Shown here: positions 7,848 through 11,731 of the stretch, one piece after another | Layout of the letters: every line of letters begins with the position of its first letter | Position numbering within the stretch: position 1 is the first letter of the stretch | Origin: Sporisorium sorghi | Taxonomy: Eukaryota; Basidiomycota; Ustilaginomycetes; Ustilaginales; Ustilaginaceae | DNA: 11,731 nucleotides | Assembly (NCBI GenBank): GCA_023212695.1 | Contig: JALCCG010000446.1 | Span: 1-11,731 of the forward strand | Direction: 5' to 3' | The notes under the pieces: generated by a model | Seen by the model: only the letters and a program-made list of their open reading frames with translations | Database searches by the model: none | Told to the model about the DNA's origin: nothing | Made by a program: the position numbers and the translations under genes

Positions 7848-8447
7848 TCAGTACGCCAGCAGCTGTATCGCCGAGCACGCAACAATACCCCCAGCGACCA
7901 CAGTCCACCGCCAGCGTATACCTGTGTGGCTGCGCGCTGCAGAAGAGGTAGCGTGCTTGACCGCACGGCTGGTATCCGGACCGTTCCTGTTGCACACGCC
8001 GTACGGCACCGGAGTCGTCGACGAGCAGTGCGTCTCCGTCACATACTGGTAGCACGAAAACATGTCTGCGTAGTTGGACGTGGCACAGATCGGATGGTCG
8101 AGCGCAACCGCCTGCGCCTCCGAAACGTTGACCGCCTGGAACGTGGCGTTGTACATGCCTCCCACAGCGGCGCAGCAGTAGTCCGTGACGTCGGCAAAGT
8201 ACGAAGTGCAGCTGCCATCGGGCGTCTCGGGTGTGATGGTCATGGCCTGCTCCCTAGTGCAGGTGCCGTTGAAGTCGCCGCGTTCGTTCATCTTGGACGA
8301 GATGCGAAGCGTTTGGTAGTCGGATGAAGAGGCAGGGGACGAAAACGATGTTGGACTGCCGCGTTTCATCACGTGCCAGACGGGAGCGGAATAAGAAAGC
8401 GCAGCGGCGCTGACGCCCGAGCCGATTGCCAATGCACCTGGCGCCAT
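7848..8447 (-). CDS. Small Cys-rich secreted or membrane-anchored protein, function unknown
   Basis: A 199-residue protein that I do not recognise. The frame stays open further upstream to a TTG near 8534, but 8445-8447 is its first ATG. That ATG has G at -3 and +4, and no other minus-strand ATG occurs for 190 nt. Residues 1-26 form a moderately hydrophobic Ala/Ser-rich signal-like segment, followed by Lys-Arg at 28-29, a possible Kex2 site. The body has eight cysteines, 63, 80, 91, 92, 121, 132, 141 and 152, spaced C-x16-C-x10-CC-x28-C-x10-C-x8-C-x10-C, and sequons at Asn60, Asn100 and Asn107. Residues 178-199 are a hydrophobic tail ending the protein, which could be a GPI-attachment signal or a tail membrane helix. 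The pattern is neither a hydrophobin nor CFEM. Location in the secretory pathway is inferred. A missed 5' exon with a stronger signal peptide remains possible. Confidence 0.7.
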   Translation of the reverse strand: MAPGALAIGSGVSAAALSYSAPVWHVMKRGSPTSFSSPASSSDYQTLRISSKMNERGDFNGTCTREQAMTITPETPDGSCTSYFADVTDYCCAAVGGMYNATFQAVNVSEAQAVALDHPICATSNYADMFSCYQYVTETHCSSTTPVPYGVCNRNGPDTSRAVKHATSSAARSHTGIRWRWTVVAGGIVACSAIQLLAY

Positions 8448-8637
8448 GACCGTATACGATGATCGATGCGGAACCACGTGATAGTATCGACCAGGTGTGT
8501 TTGTGTAGAGCAAGCAGCGATAAAGTCGGATCAATAGGCGCGACGAGCCGAGTATCCAAAGAGAAAGTGCCGTGGGGACCTGATGAGCTCGTAATGATTT
8601 GCCTCAATCCTGCTCAGAATGGCAAAGAGCTTGGATC
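8448..8637 (-). promoter_or_regulatory. Upstream region of the Cys-rich gene with an E-box
   Basis: No minus-strand ATG occurs in these 190 nt, against five on the plus strand, which supports 8447 as the start. A palindromic CACGTG lies at 8475-8480. Read on the minus strand as ATCACGTG, it matches the RTCACGTG site known for Cbf1-type bHLH factors. It is only about 30 nt from the ATG, so it may lie in the leader or close to the transcription start. Binding is not shown. Confidence 0.35.
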
Positions 8638-9195
8638 CATGTCCTGGGTAATCAAGTCGCTTCGACGAGGGTGAGAGGTGGACCGTTCGTTGTCGTCAAC
8701 GGCGAGTTCCGCCTTCCGAGCTAGGCGAACGGTGTCAGGGCGGGTTGCGATGCGTGTCGGGAGTCTCGATGGTGGGAGAGCCGCTTCATACGACAGCCCT
8801 TTGATTGCACCGCCCCGATAGCGTCTGGTGGGTTGATGGGCCGAAGGGTCGATACGGCGACAAGCAGGAGTCGGAACTGCGGTCTTGCAGGCAGTGCAGA
8901 AGCCACGGCAAGAAACGGGCAAGCAGACTGTCACTGGGAGACAGCGATGGCGAGGTCAGGGACAGTGATGGTGGCTGAATGGGTCGATGTTGATGGTGGG
9001 TTCAAGATGCAAATGGAGAGCTGAGAGAAAGGGACAGGCTAACGTGGCCAGCTTGCGAGTGGGCCAAAGAATGAAGGCCTGCTGGGCTGTTGTTGCTGAC
9101 GTTGATGCTGCTGCTGCACCAAGAGCGGTATCAAGGGGCGGCACGAGCAGCTGCCGAGGTGAGGGCGAGAGCGAGAGCGGAAGCGATGGTGTCAA

Positions 9196-9225
9196 GGAGG
9201 AGGAGGAGGTGGTGGTGGTGGTGGG
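9196..9225. repeat. GGA/GGT compound trinucleotide repeat
   Basis: Four GGA-type units run directly into five GGT-type units on the plus strand and end in GGG. The regular GG steps could form a two-layer G-quadruplex. The repeat lies in the noncoding spacer left of KIN17. Confidence 0.8.
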
Positions 9226-9340
9226 TATCAATGACGCGCGAGTATGAACGTTGCCATGGGAGACAATCTCATGAAGACGGCGACGAGCCCACCATGACCA
9301 TGGGCAAGTTCACCAACAAGAAGTTGAGAGGTCCGCCATG

Positions 9341-9370
9341 CACGCTGCAGAGCGCTGCAAAGCGCTGCAG
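9341..9370. repeat. Three tandem 10-bp units of AGCGCTGCAR type
   Basis: Three consecutive 10-bp units read CACGCTGCAG, AGCGCTGCAA and AGCGCTGCAG. Each contains a palindromic core (AGCGCT or CTGCAG). The 10-bp period is close to one helical turn, so any bound protein would face the same side of the DNA. No function is known. Confidence 0.75.
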
Positions 9371-10056
9371 GACCAAGACAGAGACAAGGCTTGGCTTGAT
9401 CTTCGCTGCCGCTCGGACGGTGCAGAAGGGTAAGCGCTCTTTTTGAACGCAACGAAACGCCAGGACTCTTGGCTGCCGTGGTCGCCTCTCTCTTTTCGTC
9501 GTTACCGGCAGCAGCACGTTTGAGCCGAATGACCACAATACAAACTTCTCGCTGGAGGAAAGAGAGGCGAGGCATGCCAAGAAACAGCAGCACGGGACAA
9601 AGCCAAGAAACCAACGTGTGTCTCACTGAAATGCAACAATTCGCTGTCAATACAAAAACCGCTCATCCCCAAATGGCTTGGCGCATGAGAAGAGAGAGTG
9701 AAAGAACCTCGTCTCCGAGATCGCGGCACTTTCGCAGTGTAAGACTTCTGTATCGGCTTGGTTGACCCTTGTTGACCGACCGCTTGGCAGTTTCTGTCTG
9801 GTTTTTTTCTCTCCTTTCTCGCATCGAGTTGGACCCTTCTTTCTTTCTCGTTACGCAACGAATCGTTGGCATGAATCTTGGCCAGTGTCCAGACACACGA
9901 ATCGGCGATCGCTCGAGCTCAAGCTCTACTGTAGCTTTTGCCTTTCGACGTGACTGTGGAGCTCTTGGCGATGACCGCGTTAGCGTTGCTTGCGAGATCT
10001 CACGGTAAAAGTCTACTGCAAACCTGTCATGGTGGTCTGCTTCATCATGATGGATG

Positions 10057-10078
10057 TGACAGTGAGACTCAACTGTCA
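10057..10078. repeat. Inverted repeat TGACAGT/ACTGTCA with 8-nt loop
   Basis: Perfect 7-bp arms at 10057-10063 and 10072-10078 flank an 8-nt loop, about 170 bp downstream of the KIN17 stop. It could be a hairpin in the KIN17 3' UTR or a dyad protein site. An arm pair of this size may also arise by chance. Confidence 0.5.
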
Positions 10079-10251
10079 TTGTGCGATGGTGCTGGGTGAC
10101 GTCGATGCATTGAAAGGAGATACAAGTACAGGTCGTCGGGTATACGGTGCAGGTGACGGACGATGATAAGAACTGACGTTGAAAGGCGCTGTCCATTACG
10201 ATGAACGAGGGAGAATGGGCAGCAAATCGAGCATCGAGCTCAAGCGCGAGA

Positions 10252-11295
10252 TCAGAATCGGCTGCGCTTGATCCCTTGCTGCATCTGAGGACCGGCGGAA
10301 CGGGATATCGAAGGTTCCGCCTTGCGCTTTTTGCGCTCCAGCTCCTCGTGCATGATCTTTTCTGCCATGGTCATGCTGCTGGGTGGTTTTGCTTTGCCCG
10401 AAGAGCTGTTAGACGACCCTGTCTTTTTCGGATCATCATCCCGGCGCATCGATCCCGCTTGCTTGAGTGGATTTGCTGGCTTGGAGGTAGATTTGAGCAC
10501 GTTGAAGCCCATCTTGAATGGCGTTGAGGCTGGAGCACCCTGCGTCTTCTGTATCGCTGTCGAAGAGCCCGATGAAGGCGTTTGAACTCCTGTTGCCTTG
10601 GTTTTGTCAGCGCTTTGGCCCGACTGGCGCGCCGCGGTGCCGAGGGAGAGACCAATGCGGATGGGTTCGGACCCGTTCCTTTGGAGACCTTCGCGAGCCT
10701 TGTCGAGTGGCTCTGCGTCTTTACTGTCGCTGACGCTTGATGAGGCGGCCGCCTTCTCGATCTGCTCGTGTAGCAGTCGGCGTTGCCTCTGCTCATCGTC
10801 CATCTTGGCGCGCTCCATCTTTTGCAAAGCATCCTGCCTCGCCAAGGCGGCGGGAGAGTTGTCGATCCACGTGAGGTACCATCCTTGTTCGGTGTCCTCT
10901 GCTTGCACGATGCCTTCCCTTCCGAGATGCTTGACAAAGTCGGAGAGGCTCGTCCACTGTGTTGCGTTCATGTGCGTGTGGTGGCGATCTGCGATGTATT
11001 CCTGGTAGACCTGGTTGGCACGAACACGTCGAGTGCCGAAGCGACGGCTCAGCAGCTGCACGAACTCCTTCTGAAAAGTGGCACTGAAGTCGTCGATGAC
11101 CCTTTGAGCGCCACCAGAGGCAGCGAGTGCATCCATCTGGCGGAAGTGCGCTTCCGACTCGAGATGGCTGCGGTATCCATTTTCGTCTCGACACGCTTTC
11201 TGGCAGAGTTGGCAGTAGAAGCGCAGCTTGGTCAAGCCTTTTGCCTTGATGGCGTTGGAGATGGCTTTGAGCGATCCAGCCTCGGCTTTTCCCAT
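10252..11295 (-). CDS. kin17: KIN17-like zinc-finger / winged-helix nuclear protein, short fungal form
   Basis: A 347-residue protein, complete and intronless. KIN17 is a conserved nuclear protein linked to DNA replication and repair and to pre-mRNA processing. A C2H2 zinc finger has Cys28, Cys31, His44 and His50 (FYCQLCQKACRDENGYRSHL, C-x2-C-x12-H-x5-H). Residues 51-160 match the KIN17 winged-helix domain, with RRFGTRRV, VYQEYI, HMNATQWTSLSDFVKHLGRE and GWYLTWID. Residues 155-182 form a charged helix (QKMERAKMDDEQRQRRLLHEQ). The rest is Ser/Lys-rich and probably disordered, ending in a basic IKRSRF. The tandem SH3-like (KOW) C-terminal domain of animal KIN17 is absent, as in yeast Rts2. The ATG sits in AACCATGG, with no upstream ATG for 237 nt. 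Confidence 0.95.
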   Translation of the reverse strand: MGKAEAGSLKAISNAIKAKGLTKLRFYCQLCQKACRDENGYRSHLESEAHFRQMDALAASGGAQRVIDDFSATFQKEFVQLLSRRFGTRRVRANQVYQEYIADRHHTHMNATQWTSLSDFVKHLGREGIVQAEDTEQGWYLTWIDNSPAALARQDALQKMERAKMDDEQRQRRLLHEQIEKAAASSSVSDSKDAEPLDKAREGLQRNGSEPIRIGLSLGTAARQSGQSADKTKATGVQTPSSGSSTAIQKTQGAPASTPFKMGFNVLKSTSKPANPLKQAGSMRRDDDPKKTGSSNSSSGKAKPPSSMTMAEKIMHEELERKKRKAEPSISRSAGPQMQQGIKRSRF

Positions 11296-11532
11296 GGTTG
11301 TTCGTGGCCCACCTGTGAGCTGCTCGGACGACGATCGACCGAGAAAGAATGGAGCGATGTGAACAAGGTGGTGGCAGAAGTGTTCGAAGAGCGAAACTCA
11401 GCTTTTCGTTGAAAAGAGCAAGTGGAGGAACACCCGTCTCCCGAGAATTTGTAAATCTGCACGTGACTGGCTTCAGTTCCGCACTTTGGACCTTTCCGCA
11501 GATCTCAGCCTCGAGATTGAACCTTGTAGAAA
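11296..11532 (-). promoter_or_regulatory. KIN17 leader/promoter: ATG-free, with an RTCACGTG site
   Basis: No minus-strand ATG occurs in the 237 nt before the KIN17 start. CACGTG lies at 11460-11465, about 165 bp from the ATG. With its flank (11460-11467) it reads GTCACGTG on the minus strand, an exact fit to the Cbf1-type RTCACGTG consensus. Functional binding is inferred only. Confidence 0.45.
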
Positions 11533-11577
11533 CATCTCAGAGAGTGAGCCTATCTTCTACGAGTAGAAAAGTCTCAT
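11526..11577. promoter_or_regulatory. Repeated GTAGAAA motif and dyad upstream of KIN17
   Basis: Two 15-bp direct repeats, GTAGAAACATCTCAG (11526-11540) and GTAGAAAAGTCTCAT (11563-11577), match at 12 of 15 positions with starts 37 bp apart. The second copy also forms a 6-bp dyad with the inverted TTCTAC at 11555-11560, with a 2-bp spacer. The cluster lies 230-280 bp upstream of the KIN17 ATG, a reasonable distance for factor binding. The factor is unknown. Confidence 0.4.
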
Positions 11578-11657
11578 TGTTGGTATAAGGTTGACGGTTG
11601 GAGATCGGCGTTTGGGGTGGGGAAGCGTAACAAGCTGCTAAAAATGTGGGGTTGGCC

Positions 11658-11659
<2 letters not shown>

Positions 11660-11731
<72 letters not shown>
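11660..11731. repeat. 72-nt uninterrupted T tract at the right edge
   Basis: The last 72 bases are all T. No gene in the window is oriented so that this could be its poly(A) tail: a plus-strand transcript would end in A, and the minus-strand genes end to the left. It may be a contig-end artefact, genomic simple sequence, or the A-tail of a minus-oriented retroposon lying beyond the window. Confidence 0.85.

Larger units (their letters stand above)
8638..10251. other. Spacer between Cys-rich gene promoter and KIN17 3' end; no supported gene
   Basis: This is the longest gene-poor stretch, 1.6 kb. It should contain promoter sequence of the Cys-rich gene and the KIN17 3' UTR. It holds GGA/GGT and 10-bp repeats, a CT-rich run (9800-9850) and a small hairpin (10057-10078). 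The longest ATG-started minus-strand frame is 9663-10196 (177 residues). It is basic, His-rich near residues 44-57, and resembles nothing I know. Several other frames here start only at TTG. A small spliced gene or noncoding RNA cannot be excluded. Confidence 0.55.

Noticed and set aside
7848..8534. Longer 228-codon version of the Cys-rich protein
   Set aside because: The extra 29 codons start at TTG (near 8534), which is unlikely as a start in a fungal nuclear gene. The ATG at 8445-8447 has a good context and fits a signal segment.
9228..9650. 140-codon minus-strand frame
   Set aside because: It starts at TTG, runs through the 10-bp tandem repeats, and shows no recognisable domain.
10664..10674. 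B-box-like GGTTCGGACCC suggesting a tRNA
   Set aside because: It lacks the invariant A after GGTTCG, has no matching A box or cloverleaf, and lies within the KIN17 coding region.
11660..11731. T tract read as a poly(A) tail of a gene in this window
   Set aside because: Orientation is wrong: minus-strand genes end to the left, and a plus-strand transcript would end in A.

Overview
The window looks like a stretch of a GC-rich fungal nuclear genome, most likely a smut-type basidiomycete (Ustilaginomycotina). The reasons are long genes with no intron in the coding part, G/C-ending codons, spacers of 0.6-1.8 kb, and proteins typical of fungi: a Gap1-type RasGAP, a Spc98/Alp6-type gamma-tubulin complex protein and a short KIN17. 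The phylum rests on overall style and protein resemblance, not on a search. Both ends are homopolymer-rich (G tracts on the left, 72 T on the right), so this may be a whole contig that stops at simple sequence.

Layout: four protein genes are supported, all on the minus strand. From right to left they are a KIN17-like zinc-finger protein (10252-11295), a small Cys-rich secreted or membrane protein of unknown function (7848-8447), gamma-tubulin complex component 3 (4158-7244) and a Ras GTPase-activating protein with an IQGAP-like C-terminus (132-2510). Each starts at an ATG with a purine at -3 and G at +4. Upstream of each start the minus strand has no ATG for 190 to 716 nt, while the plus strand of the same stretches has 39. 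This fits real 5' leaders selected against upstream start codons and helps fix the starts.

The spacers 3227-4157 and 8638-10251 hold no gene that I can support, only short repeats, small hairpins and chance open frames.

The genes do not form a pathway. KIN17 is nuclear (RNA and DNA metabolism), GCP3 nucleates microtubules at spindle pole bodies, the RasGAP switches off Ras in growth and mating signalling, and the Cys-rich protein is probably at the cell surface. They are neighbours, not an operon. I found no mobile element, CRISPR array, tRNA, rRNA or clear new system. The points most worth a second look are the ATG-free leaders, the Cys-rich orphan, the repeated motif upstream of KIN17 and the nature of the homopolymer ends.
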